Source: Calditrichota bacterium
GTDB taxonomy: Bacteria > Calditrichota > Calditrichia > RBG-13-44-9 > J075
Assembly: GCA_003695285.1 (NCBI GenBank)
Contig: RFIL01000229.1
Location: 1-7,909, forward strand
DNA: 7,909 bases
Reading direction: 5' to 3'
The translations under genes were made by a program, and so were the position numbers. Positions 1 through 5,320 of the stretch are shown piece by piece. The notes under the pieces are model-generated. The model ran no database searches and was not told the origin of the DNA. It saw nothing but the letters and a program-made list of their open reading frames with translations. The number at the start of each line of letters is the position of its first letter. The first letter of the stretch is position 1.

Positions 1-125
1 GAAATACGATCGCTGGCAACAATTAGAAGATTCTCACCCGCTTTGTAAATAACGCGCACTTTTCCACGATTATATAATTTTGCTCCGGGGATTTCTGTTC
101 GTAAAACGACATTAGAGAACAACAT
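1..125 (-). CDS. purC: Phosphoribosylaminoimidazole-succinocarboxamide synthase (SAICAR synthetase), N-terminal fragment
   Basis: Only the first 41 codons are present; the gene runs off the left edge. Starting from ATG at 123-125, the peptide reads [20 protein letters not shown] followed by [21 protein letters not shown]. The GKVR-x-IY...[10 protein letters not shown] pattern is the N-terminal nucleotide-binding signature of SAICAR synthetase, which ligates aspartate to CAIR with ATP in purine biosynthesis. The form is closer to the longer yeast-like type (GKVRDIY...ATDRIS) than to the short E. coli type. The residue after GKVR is Val (residue 25) where I would expect Asp; the short family form varies there, so this may mean nothing. 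The start lies 6 nt after the plsY stop codon, with an AAGGG ribosome-binding sequence overlapping the end of plsY, so the two genes are probably translated from one mRNA. It shares a pathway with purM upstream. Family call is firm; completeness cannot be judged. Confidence 0.85.
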   Translation of the reverse strand, partial: MLFSNVVLRTEIPGAKLYNRGKVRVIYKAGENLLIVASDRI

Positions 126-131
126 TTTGTC

Positions 132-767
132 TTACCCTTGTTTTTTGAATTGAATTTTATTTTCCTCTCCTTTAAACAGCCGTTGAATATTTGAACGATG
201 GGTAAAAATAATTAACGCGGGGATAAAAATTCCCAGAACCAGTAGTTGTACGGGAACGGTATCGTGAAACACCAATTTCTGGATAAATAAGACAAGAGGT
301 ACCGTAATAGAAGCCAGGATAGAGCCCAGGGAAACAAAACGAGTCAAAGCAACGGTTATCACAAATACAATCAAGGCAACAAGGACCGCTACGGGAGCCA
401 GCCCAATGACCATGCCCGCGCCAGTTCCCACTCCTTTTCCTCCTTTAAAACCGGCAAATATTGTCCAGATGTGCCCGAACACCGCCGCCAACCCGGCACA
501 GATCTGAGCATTAATCGGTTCCGTTGCAATTCCCACCAGCCCCACTTTATACACCCAAACAGAGGGGATAACACCTTTCATAATATCCACCGCCAACACA
601 AAAATGCCGGCTTTCCAACCCAGAACACGAAAGACATTTGTTGCGCCTGCATTACCGCTACCATGCTGACGAATGTCAATCCCGCGTAATACCTTCCCGG
701 TAATGATGCTGGTTGGTATAGAACCGATTAAATAACTGACTACTATCATTAACAGAAAATAGCCCAT
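132..767 (-). CDS. plsY: Glycerol-3-phosphate acyltransferase PlsY (acyl-phosphate dependent)
   Basis: Integral membrane enzyme that moves an acyl group from acyl-phosphate to glycerol 3-phosphate, giving lysophosphatidic acid, the first step of phospholipid synthesis in most bacteria. The 211-residue product is normal in length for the family and mostly hydrophobic, with membrane segments near residues 3-22, 53-72, 86-104, 113-140, 146-165 and 172-189. All three PlsY motifs are visible: HGSGNAGATN at 35-44, GH...FAGFKGGKGV at 98-113 (phosphate-binding glycine/lysine loop) and THRSNI at 189-194. The ATG is preceded by AGGA at 7 nt and GAGGAG directly adjacent. It lies 107 nt downstream of purM and 6 nt upstream of purC. 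Being placed between two purine genes is not an obvious functional pairing; it may simply share a housekeeping transcript. The acyl-phosphate donor would come from PlsX, which is not in this window. Confidence 0.95.
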   Translation of the reverse strand: MGYFLLMIVVSYLIGSIPTSIITGKVLRGIDIRQHGSGNAGATNVFRVLGWKAGIFVLAVDIMKGVIPSVWVYKVGLVGIATEPINAQICAGLAAVFGHIWTIFAGFKGGKGVGTGAGMVIGLAPVAVLVALIVFVITVALTRFVSLGSILASITVPLVLFIQKLVFHDTVPVQLLVLGIFIPALIIFTHRSNIQRLFKGEENKIQFKKQG

Positions 768-862
768 CTCCTCATCCTACTTTTGATCGCCATAAAATTA
801 CTTGGAGGGAAATTAAAAAGGGGAGTTGAGAAATAAAAGGTAGAAAATAAAACAAAACTCAA

Positions 863-880
863 GTTTGATTTTGGTCAAAC
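863..880 (-). terminator. Weak hairpin at the end of purM, possible partial terminator
   Basis: On the minus strand GTTTGA pairs with TCAAAC across a 6-nt loop, followed by a T-rich but interrupted stretch (about 842-860). The TGA stop of purM lies inside the first arm. The stem is short and AT-rich, so it may only reduce read-through into plsY or have no function at all. Confidence 0.25.
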
Positions 881-1876
881 AATTTCACCAATTTTCATCA
901 TCCTCTCTCCGATAGAGTTACCGAAGGAAAATAGTGAATCAACTTCATTTTTCGGTATGATAAAAACTAATCCGATTCCCATGTTGAAAGTAGTTTGCAT
1001 GTCTTCCATGGGAACATTACCGGTGTTCTGGATGAGTTGAAAAATAGGAGGGATTTCCCAACTTTTCCAGTCAATTCGCATCGAAAGTCCTTTCCGAAAA
1101 AGCCGGGGAATGTTTTTGACCAGACCCCCACCCGTGATATGGGCAATCCCGCGAACCGTAAATTGGGTTAAAACCTGTTGTATCAGTGGATAATAATTTC
1201 GGTGAATTTTTAATAACTCCTCTGCCAGAGTGGTGTTTAATGATGGTATGAATTCATCCGGTGAATATTTTGAAAAAAGGACTTTCCGGGCCAGGGTAAA
1301 TCCATTGGTATGCAGCCCATTGCTGGGCACACCAATCAGGATATCCCCTTTTTCGATTTGGCTTCCATCAATGATTTTTTCCTTTTCAACTACACCGACA
1401 ATCGTCCCGCAGAGATCATAATCTCCAGGTTGATAAAAATCCGGCATCTCAGCTGTTTCACCTCCTAATAAGGGAATGTTAGCATTTTTACAGGCAATGG
1501 TAATTCCGCTAACCACCTCCTCAAACACTCCACTCTCAAGGCGTCCACTGGCAAAATAATCCAGAAAAAAAAGTGGATGTGCTCCACTCACGGCAATGTC
1601 ATTAATACAATGGTGAACCAGATCCTGACCAATAGTATCATGCCGACCGGTCATCATAGCAATTTTTAACTTGGTGCCCACACCATCCGTAGAAGCGACC
1701 AGAACCGGATGTTCAATATCCATGTTGCTCAAATCGAAGAAACCGCCAAACAATCCAACCCCTTTGATAACACGAGGAGTATGAGTTTCTTCAATACGTG
1801 CTTTTAATTGTTTTAAGGAATGTTCTGCCTTTTCAATATCCACCCCGGCAGATTTATATGTCGTGGGTTTTTTCAT
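875..1876 (-). CDS. purM: Phosphoribosylformylglycinamidine cyclo-ligase (AIR synthetase)
   Basis: Catalyses ATP-dependent ring closure of FGAM to 5-aminoimidazole ribotide, step 5 of purine biosynthesis, in the cytosol, as a dimer in known family members. The 333-residue protein is close to the usual ~345. Conserved blocks in order: YKSAGVD at 7-13, the glycine-rich GVGLFGGFF at 39-47, STDGVGTKL at 62-70, IGQDLVHHCINDIAVSGAHP at 82-101, GGETAEMP at 138-145, SNGLHTNGFTLARKVL at 185-200, HITGGGL at 246-252 and TFNMGIG at 296-302. These cover both the AIRS N- and C-terminal domains, and the frame is intact. The gene starts 6 nt after the DUF4416 stop codon; the AAGG ribosome-binding sequence overlaps that stop, which argues for translational coupling. 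With purC two genes downstream, it makes this a partial purine operon. Confidence 0.97.
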   Translation of the reverse strand: MKKPTTYKSAGVDIEKAEHSLKQLKARIEETHTPRVIKGVGLFGGFFDLSNMDIEHPVLVASTDGVGTKLKIAMMTGRHDTIGQDLVHHCINDIAVSGAHPLFFLDYFASGRLESGVFEEVVSGITIACKNANIPLLGGETAEMPDFYQPGDYDLCGTIVGVVEKEKIIDGSQIEKGDILIGVPSNGLHTNGFTLARKVLFSKYSPDEFIPSLNTTLAEELLKIHRNYYPLIQQVLTQFTVRGIAHITGGGLVKNIPRLFRKGLSMRIDWKSWEIPPIFQLIQNTGNVPMEDMQTTFNMGIGLVFIIPKNEVDSLFSFGNSIGERMMKIGEIV

Positions 1877-1882
1877 GATACC

Positions 1883-2443
1883 TTATGTCGATTCGTTGGT
1901 TGTTACTCCCCAGTCATTTTCAAGGGCCAGTTGGGCCAGATAAATTTTTCGCACCTCATTAAAGAAATGCAGAACTTCCGGCTGCCTGTAATCCGGGTAG
2001 GTCCAATCCAGTGGTTGAAATTCTCCCTGACGAATTCGTAAATGCAAGTCTCCGAATATGCCTTTTCCCAGATAGATGCGATGCATATAATCTTTGGTAG
2101 TTGCCAATATTAATTTTGCAGAAGTCACATATCCCGGGTCAATATTCACCCGACGATTCCCGGATTCTGAAAATTTATCCTCAATCTGGTTACTTAGTAT
2201 TTTCATTTCCGGTAGTTGTTCGGCAGAGATTAAGTCCTGAAAAGAAACCATTCTCTTTTTAAGATTCGCTCCCATCTCCTCCCGATAATACTCGGTAAAG
2301 GTAAAATCATACCAATCCTGAAAACTATCAATGGGAGAAAAATGCTCTTCAAGTTCATCTTTTACCAGCTTCCAGAGTTTGAGATCGCTGATGGTGATAG
2401 CAGCAATCAATTTAACAGGTGGATATGGTTTAATCTTTCCCAT
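1883..2443 (-). CDS. DUF4416 family protein of unknown function
   Basis: A 186-residue soluble protein without signal peptide or membrane segment. I recognise the DUF4416 pattern: an N-terminal GKIKPYPPVKL-type opening (residues 2-12), an FTEYYREEMG block at 49-58, LKKRMVSFQDLI at 61-72, and a highly conserved core at 97-137 containing RRVNIDPGY, KLILATTKDY, HRIYLGKGIF and LRI. It ends in WTYPDYR at 147-153. The molecular function of the family is not established to my knowledge. The charged, invariant-looking core (Arg, Asp, Lys, His, Tyr) would suit an enzyme or nucleotide/RNA-binding site, but that is inference. It lies 30 nt after moxR and 6 nt before purM, so it is clearly part of this transcription unit. 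The ATG has AGGGA a few bases upstream. The family call is fairly secure; the biochemical role is open. Confidence 0.85.
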   Translation of the reverse strand: MGKIKPYPPVKLIAAITISDLKLWKLVKDELEEHFSPIDSFQDWYDFTFTEYYREEMGANLKKRMVSFQDLISAEQLPEMKILSNQIEDKFSESGNRRVNIDPGYVTSAKLILATTKDYMHRIYLGKGIFGDLHLRIRQGEFQPLDWTYPDYRQPEVLHFFNEVRKIYLAQLALENDWGVTTNEST

Positions 2444-2479
2444 AAGTCCCTGTTGATTTGCAGTGGATATGGTTTAATC
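2419..2479. repeat. Pair of 17-bp direct repeats at the moxR/DUF4416 junction
   Basis: GTGGATATGGTTTAATC occurs at 2419-2435 and again, exactly, at 2463-2479, a period of 44 nt. The first copy codes for residues of the DUF4416 N terminus; the second spans the moxR stop codon and the spacer. The flanking bases do not match, so the identity is limited to these 17 bp. Confidence 0.9.
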
Positions 2480-3478
2480 AAGTTCTTCAAACAGTCGATT
2501 GACGATATCCAGTGAGGTCACCCCCTCTGCTTCGGCATTGAAATTGGTGACAATGCGATGTCGTAAGACCGGGACTGCGCAGGCTCGAACATCTTCAATA
2601 GAAGGGGTAAAACGCCCGGAAAGAGCGGCACGAGTTTTTGCTCCCAGGATTAAGTATTGGGATGCCCTGGGACCGGCTCCCCAGTTTACCCACTCTTTGA
2701 TGTAAGCGGGTGCTTTGGGATGGGCCGGACGGGTCATATTCACCAACCGAACGGCATATTCAATCACATTATCTGCCACGGTCACCTTTCGAAGCACATC
2801 CTGATATTGGATGATTTCTTCAGCATTCATCACTTTGTTCAGGGTTGGTTTATAATCACTGGTGGTGGATTTGACAATGGTAATTTCTTCCTCAAATGAA
2901 GGATAATCGATCCAGAGGTTAAACATAAACCGATCGAGTTGCGCCTCTGGTAGGGGATAGGTTCCTTCCTGCTCAATAGGGTTCTGAGTGGCCAGCACAA
3001 AAAAGGGTTCATCAAGCGGCATGTTTTCTCCTGCCGCAGTGACTTTATGTTCCTGCATGGCTTCCAGCAGGGCGGATTGCGTTTTGGGAGGAGTGCGATT
3101 GATTTCATCAGCCAGCACAATGTTCGCAAAGATGGGGCCCCGGACAAAACGAAAGCTTTTCTTGCCGCTGCTATGATCCTCCTCAATAATTTCCGTACCG
3201 GTGATGTCTGAAGGCATTAAATCCGGGGTAAATTGAATCCGACTGAAGCGTAAGTCAAGAACATCGGCAAGGGTGTTGATGAGCAGGGTCTTGGCAAGTC
3301 CTGGAACTCCGACAATCAAACAATGCCCTCTGGAAAAGAGAGATATCAGTAGTTGATTGATAATCTCGTCCTGGCCAATGATGACTTTATGAATTTCATC
3401 TAAAATCTGTTGATAAACGTTGGAAAAATTTTCCAGTAATTGAGCATCTTTGTCATTAATCGAATTTGCCGAAGCCAT
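2474..3478 (-). CDS. MoxR-family AAA+ ATPase
   Basis: A 334-residue AAA+ ATPase of the MoxR class, typical in length, cytosolic, expected to form hexameric rings and act as a chaperone-like remodeller of partner proteins. Visible elements: IIGQDEIINQLL at 33-44, Walker A GVPGLAKT at 57-64, the FTPDLMPSDITGTE block at 83-96, the GPIFANIVLADEINRTPPKTQSALLEAMQE stretch at 114-143 with Walker B LADE, sensor-1 ATQNP at 163-167, the EGTYPLPEAQLDRF stretch at 171-184 bearing the probable arginine finger, and sensor-2 GPRAS at 269-273. The C terminus is a normal helical lid. MoxR genes usually precede DUF58 and von Willebrand factor A genes; none is in this window, and the next gene is DUF4416. A strong promoter lies upstream, but the ribosome-binding site before the ATG is poor. 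Confidence 0.95.
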   Translation of the reverse strand: MASANSINDKDAQLLENFSNVYQQILDEIHKVIIGQDEIINQLLISLFSRGHCLIVGVPGLAKTLLINTLADVLDLRFSRIQFTPDLMPSDITGTEIIEEDHSSGKKSFRFVRGPIFANIVLADEINRTPPKTQSALLEAMQEHKVTAAGENMPLDEPFFVLATQNPIEQEGTYPLPEAQLDRFMFNLWIDYPSFEEEITIVKSTTSDYKPTLNKVMNAEEIIQYQDVLRKVTVADNVIEYAVRLVNMTRPAHPKAPAYIKEWVNWGAGPRASQYLILGAKTRAALSGRFTPSIEDVRACAVPVLRHRIVTNFNAEAEGVTSLDIVNRLFEELD

Positions 3479-3525
3479 AGTTCTGTACCAGGAGTTTAAT
3501 TTATGGTTTTCATTGTTAGCTTGTG

Positions 3526-3554
3526 ATAATAATGATTGGTCTCGTTGTTGTCAA
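3526..3554 (-). promoter_or_regulatory. Sigma-70-type promoter for the moxR operon
   Basis: Read on the minus strand there is a perfect TTGACA -35 box (3549-3554), a 17-nt spacer and TATTAT (5 of 6 matches to TATAAT) at 3526-3531. Transcription would begin near 3519, leaving about a 40-nt leader before the moxR ATG at 3478. This is the best promoter match in the window and fits the head of the leftward gene run. Confidence 0.65.
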
Positions 3555-3734
3555 TTTAAATTTATAATAATTGCAATTTGTGGAGAGTTCCTTTCCTCCG
3601 TCTTCCGATAACCTGTTGGTCTGGAGAATAGGTCTTCCCAGAAACGCTGCCCCGGAGGTAAAAATCAGGGGAAAACAAAAGGATGAAATCACCTGGTGGA
3701 AGGAGGAAGTGGGAGTGATGAGACCAGGGATTTA
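3555..3734. other. Non-coding stretch between the unknown cysteine protein and the moxR promoter
   Basis: I see no supported gene here. The plus strand is purine-rich in its second half (about 3650-3720), with several AGGAGG-like and GGGG runs but only very short reading frames after them. Short inverted pairs (TCTGG/CCAGA at about 3620-3642, CCCC/GGGG at about 3650-3681) do not build a convincing terminator or a riboswitch I know. Confidence 0.5.
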
Positions 3735-4109
3735 TTAAGCGGCTATTTCGTCATCCACCTCAAACTGCTCACAAGTATTTTCGAGGTCGATGGGGAGATT
3801 CCTCAACGCACAGACATGGTAGAAATCATCTTCTTCGGATTTATTCTTGCTGGTATTGATATAAACCAGACGATGACGGCAGTTCTGACAGATTTTTGGA
3901 ATTTCCTGCGTTGTGTTGGTAGCCTGTCTCTCCTGAGCCTGGAGGGTTAAAATTTTCCGGCAGAAAAACAGAATGGTTTCAAAATTTATGGAAACAGCCT
4001 GAAGGATATTTCGAATTCTCATTAAAATATATGCCTGAGCAAATAATAACACCGCGATGGTGATTAAAAAAAGATAACCAACATTCTGGTCAAAAAATAC
4101 TTCTCTCAT
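3735..4109 (-). CDS. Hypothetical membrane-anchored protein with four-cysteine soluble domain
   Basis: I do not recognise a named family. The 124-residue product has one strong hydrophobic segment at about residues 10-31, followed by RIR, so it is probably a single-pass protein with the N terminus outside and the rest in the cytosol (positive-inside rule). Residues 35-65 look like an amphipathic helix. The C-terminal part holds CQNC at 74-77, HVC at 98-100 and TCEQF at 112-116. Four cysteines spaced C-x2-C-x22-C-x12-C could form a zinc or iron-sulfur site; a fifth Cys50 lies near the membrane. The ATG has a good GAGGAG site about 9 nt upstream and the frame uses ordinary codons, which favours a real gene. 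It points the same way as moxR but is 256 nt away, with moxR having its own promoter. It diverges from the DUF47 gene. Function unknown. Confidence 0.65.
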   Translation of the reverse strand: MREVFFDQNVGYLFLITIAVLLFAQAYILMRIRNILQAVSINFETILFFCRKILTLQAQERQATNTTQEIPKICQNCRHRLVYINTSKNKSEEDDFYHVCALRNLPIDLENTCEQFEVDDEIAA

Positions 4110-4220
4110 AACTCCCTACTCCTCAACGTATCACATGTTTTTGTTCTACAATCTTATTGATTAATTCTCGTAAGGCTACCGGGAAAGTTTAGCGGAAAGC
4201 AGGAGGAATCTTCAAAATTT

Positions 4221-4236
4221 ATCCCTTTTTTATAAT
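4221..4236 (+). promoter_or_regulatory. Promoter block upstream of the DUF47 gene
   Basis: ATCCCTTTTT is followed by a perfect TATAAT -10 box at 4231-4236, about 100 nt before the start codon. No good -35 hexamer lies at the proper distance (4208-4213 reads ATCTTC), so the promoter may need an activator or another sigma factor. The same block, with one base changed, precedes the permease gene at 5221-5236. Confidence 0.5.
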
Positions 4237-4322
4237 GAAATGAAAGTGATAAGGTGAGGAATCTAAAACAAATACTTTTATATCTCAGAATTCATCATTA
4301 TTTTTTCTATGTAAATTAAAAC

Positions 4323-4327
4323 AGGAG
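4323..4327 (+). promoter_or_regulatory. Ribosome-binding site that fixes the DUF47 gene start
   Basis: AGGAG here is 9 nt before the ATG at 4337 but only 2 nt before another ATG at 4330 that opens a different, 26-codon frame ending at 4410. Spacing and the family N terminus both select 4337. Confidence 0.6.
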
Positions 4328-4336
4328 CTATGAATA

Positions 4337-5011
4337 ATGAGAGTCTTGGGCAACTTATTTACTCGATCCCCTTTTTCCCCTCTTCAATCTCATATGGAAA
4401 AGGTTTCTGAGTGTGTTTACAAAATGAAAGATTTATTCAATGCCTATTTCGAAGGTGATTATGGCCGTATCCCAACACTGGTGAATGAAATTTCGGAATT
4501 GGAGCATGCAGCAGATCTAACCAAAAATGAAATTCGTAATAATTTACCCAAAGGTATTTTCTTAGCTATCAATCGCTCAGATTTGCTGGAAATTTTATCG
4601 CTTCAGGATACTATTGCCGACAAAGCCGAAGATATCGGTGTGTTATTCACATTGAAAGAATTGGAGCATTTGAAAGATCTTGAAAATGATTTAAAAGCTT
4701 TTCTGGATAAAAATATTGAAGCCTTTGATCATGCGCATCGAATTATTCAGGAGATGGATGAATTATTAGAAACATCGTTTGGTGGTAAAGAAGCGGAAAA
4801 GGTCAGGGAAATGGTAGAAGAAGTGGCCTACATGGAACATGAAGCAGATGTTTTACAAAGAAATTTGTTAAAAAAATTATACAATATCGGGGATCAGATA
4901 CCCTACACGTCATTTACCCTCTGGTTGACCATCTTACAACGGATTTCTGCGCTGGCGAATCTCTCCGAGAAATTGGCCAATCGTATCCGTATGCTCCTTG
5001 ACGTGAAATAA
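4337..5011 (+). CDS. PhoU-like DUF47 protein (TIGR00153 type), phosphate-transporter accessory
   Basis: A 224-residue, all-helical cytosolic protein of the DUF47/TIGR00153 group, distantly related to PhoU and usually encoded beside a PiT permease, whose activity it is thought to modulate. The opening LFTRSPFSPLQSHMEKVSEC (7-26) is the family signature. Two PhoU-like acidic motifs, ELEHAAD at 54-60 and YMEHEAD at 165-171, lie in the two halves of an internally repeated helical bundle and are candidate metal ligands; DTIADKAED at 91-99 and NLSEKLANRIRML at 208-220 complete the conserved helices. Length is normal. It is followed 309 nt later by the PiT gene on the same strand. That gap is longer than is usual for this pair and contains its own promoter, so co-transcription is not assured. 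Confidence 0.9.
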   Translation: MRVLGNLFTRSPFSPLQSHMEKVSECVYKMKDLFNAYFEGDYGRIPTLVNEISELEHAADLTKNEIRNNLPKGIFLAINRSDLLEILSLQDTIADKAEDIGVLFTLKELEHLKDLENDLKAFLDKNIEAFDHAHRIIQEMDELLETSFGGKEAEKVREMVEEVAYMEHEADVLQRNLLKKLYNIGDQIPYTSFTLWLTILQRISALANLSEKLANRIRMLLDVK

Positions 5012-5013
5012 CC

Positions 5014-5029
5014 ATTCTCAAGGGAGAAT
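5014..5029 (+). other. Small hairpin directly after the DUF47 stop codon
   Basis: ATTCTC (5014-5019) pairs with GAGAAT (5024-5029) around an AAGG loop, beginning 2 nt after the stop codon. No T-run follows, so it is not a standard terminator. It could protect the 3' end of the message or be chance. Confidence 0.3.
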
Positions 5030-5124
5030 AGGGAGTGTTGACCGGAGTTATTTAGTAATTACTTGGAAAATTTATTTCATTTCCGTATTATTCTAACCTT
5101 GAAAACGAATGGAGTCGGTGTAAA

Positions 5125-5165
5125 GGAACGTTGCTGGAGCACGTTTCTCGATGAACGTTTTTTTT
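5125..5165 (+). terminator. Hairpin and T-run after the DUF47 gene, with a competing upstream hairpin
   Basis: ACGTTT (5141-5146) can pair with GAACGT (5153-5158, one G-U pair) over a 6-nt loop, followed directly by T residues to 5165: a plausible intrinsic terminator. The first arm can instead pair with GGAACGT at 5125-5131, extended by a GC/GC pair around a TGGA loop, which would undo the terminator hairpin. It most simply ends the DUF47 transcript ahead of the permease promoter. Confidence 0.45.
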
Positions 5166-5220
5166 CTTACTAAGGAATCGCTGGTTAAGGAATGAAAAAT
5201 TCACTGGGTACATCGAAATC

Positions 5221-5236
5221 ATCCCTTTTGTATAAT
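5221..5236 (+). promoter_or_regulatory. Promoter block upstream of the PiT permease gene
   Basis: ATCCCTTTTG plus a perfect TATAAT at 5231-5236 lies about 85 nt before the start codon. It matches the DUF47 block at 4221-4236 in 15 of 16 bases. As there, no TTGACA-like -35 box is seen at the right distance. It implies independent transcription of the permease. Confidence 0.5.
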
Positions 5237-5320
5237 TCCTCGAATTTAAACTTCCTGTTTATATATCCTTCATTTCATAATCATGTTGGAAACTGTTACC
5301 TAAAGCGAGATGGATAGCCT

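Larger units (their letters stand above)
5012..5320 (+). other. 309-nt intergenic region between DUF47 and PiT genes
   Basis: There is no supported gene. In order it holds a small hairpin just after the DUF47 stop (5014-5029), a set of overlapping ACGTT repeats able to form competing hairpins ending in a T-run (5125-5165), and a promoter block with TATAAT at 5231-5236. About 80 nt of AT-rich leader then runs to the permease start. I found no tandem repeat matching the E. coli Pho box. Confidence 0.6.

Noticed and set aside
389..574. Minus-strand open frame overlapping plsY in another frame, and a plus-strand frame at 471-689
   Set aside because: Both overlap plsY, whose motifs are complete; they have no recognisable protein features and are shadows of the real gene.
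2839..3186. Minus-strand 115-codon frame inside moxR
   Set aside because: It lies wholly within the intact AAA+ gene in a different frame and has low-quality, Arg/Pro-rich composition typical of a shadow frame.
3618..3700. Riboswitch-like look (GGAGA, GCCCCGGAGG, AAAACAAAAGGA) recalling a glycine aptamer
   Set aside because: The paired elements and core order do not fit the glycine aptamer, and no plus-strand gene follows within 600 nt.
3696..3950. Plus-strand 84-codon frame preceded by AGGAGG-like sequence
   Set aside because: It begins at GTG, runs antisense through the cysteine-protein gene and shows no family features; the AGGAGG-like strings belong to a purine-rich stretch and lie inside the frame.
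4110..4336. Possible Pho box in the divergent region
   Set aside because: I looked for tandem CTGTCAT-like or TTAACA-like repeats upstream of the DUF47 and PiT genes and found none that are convincing.
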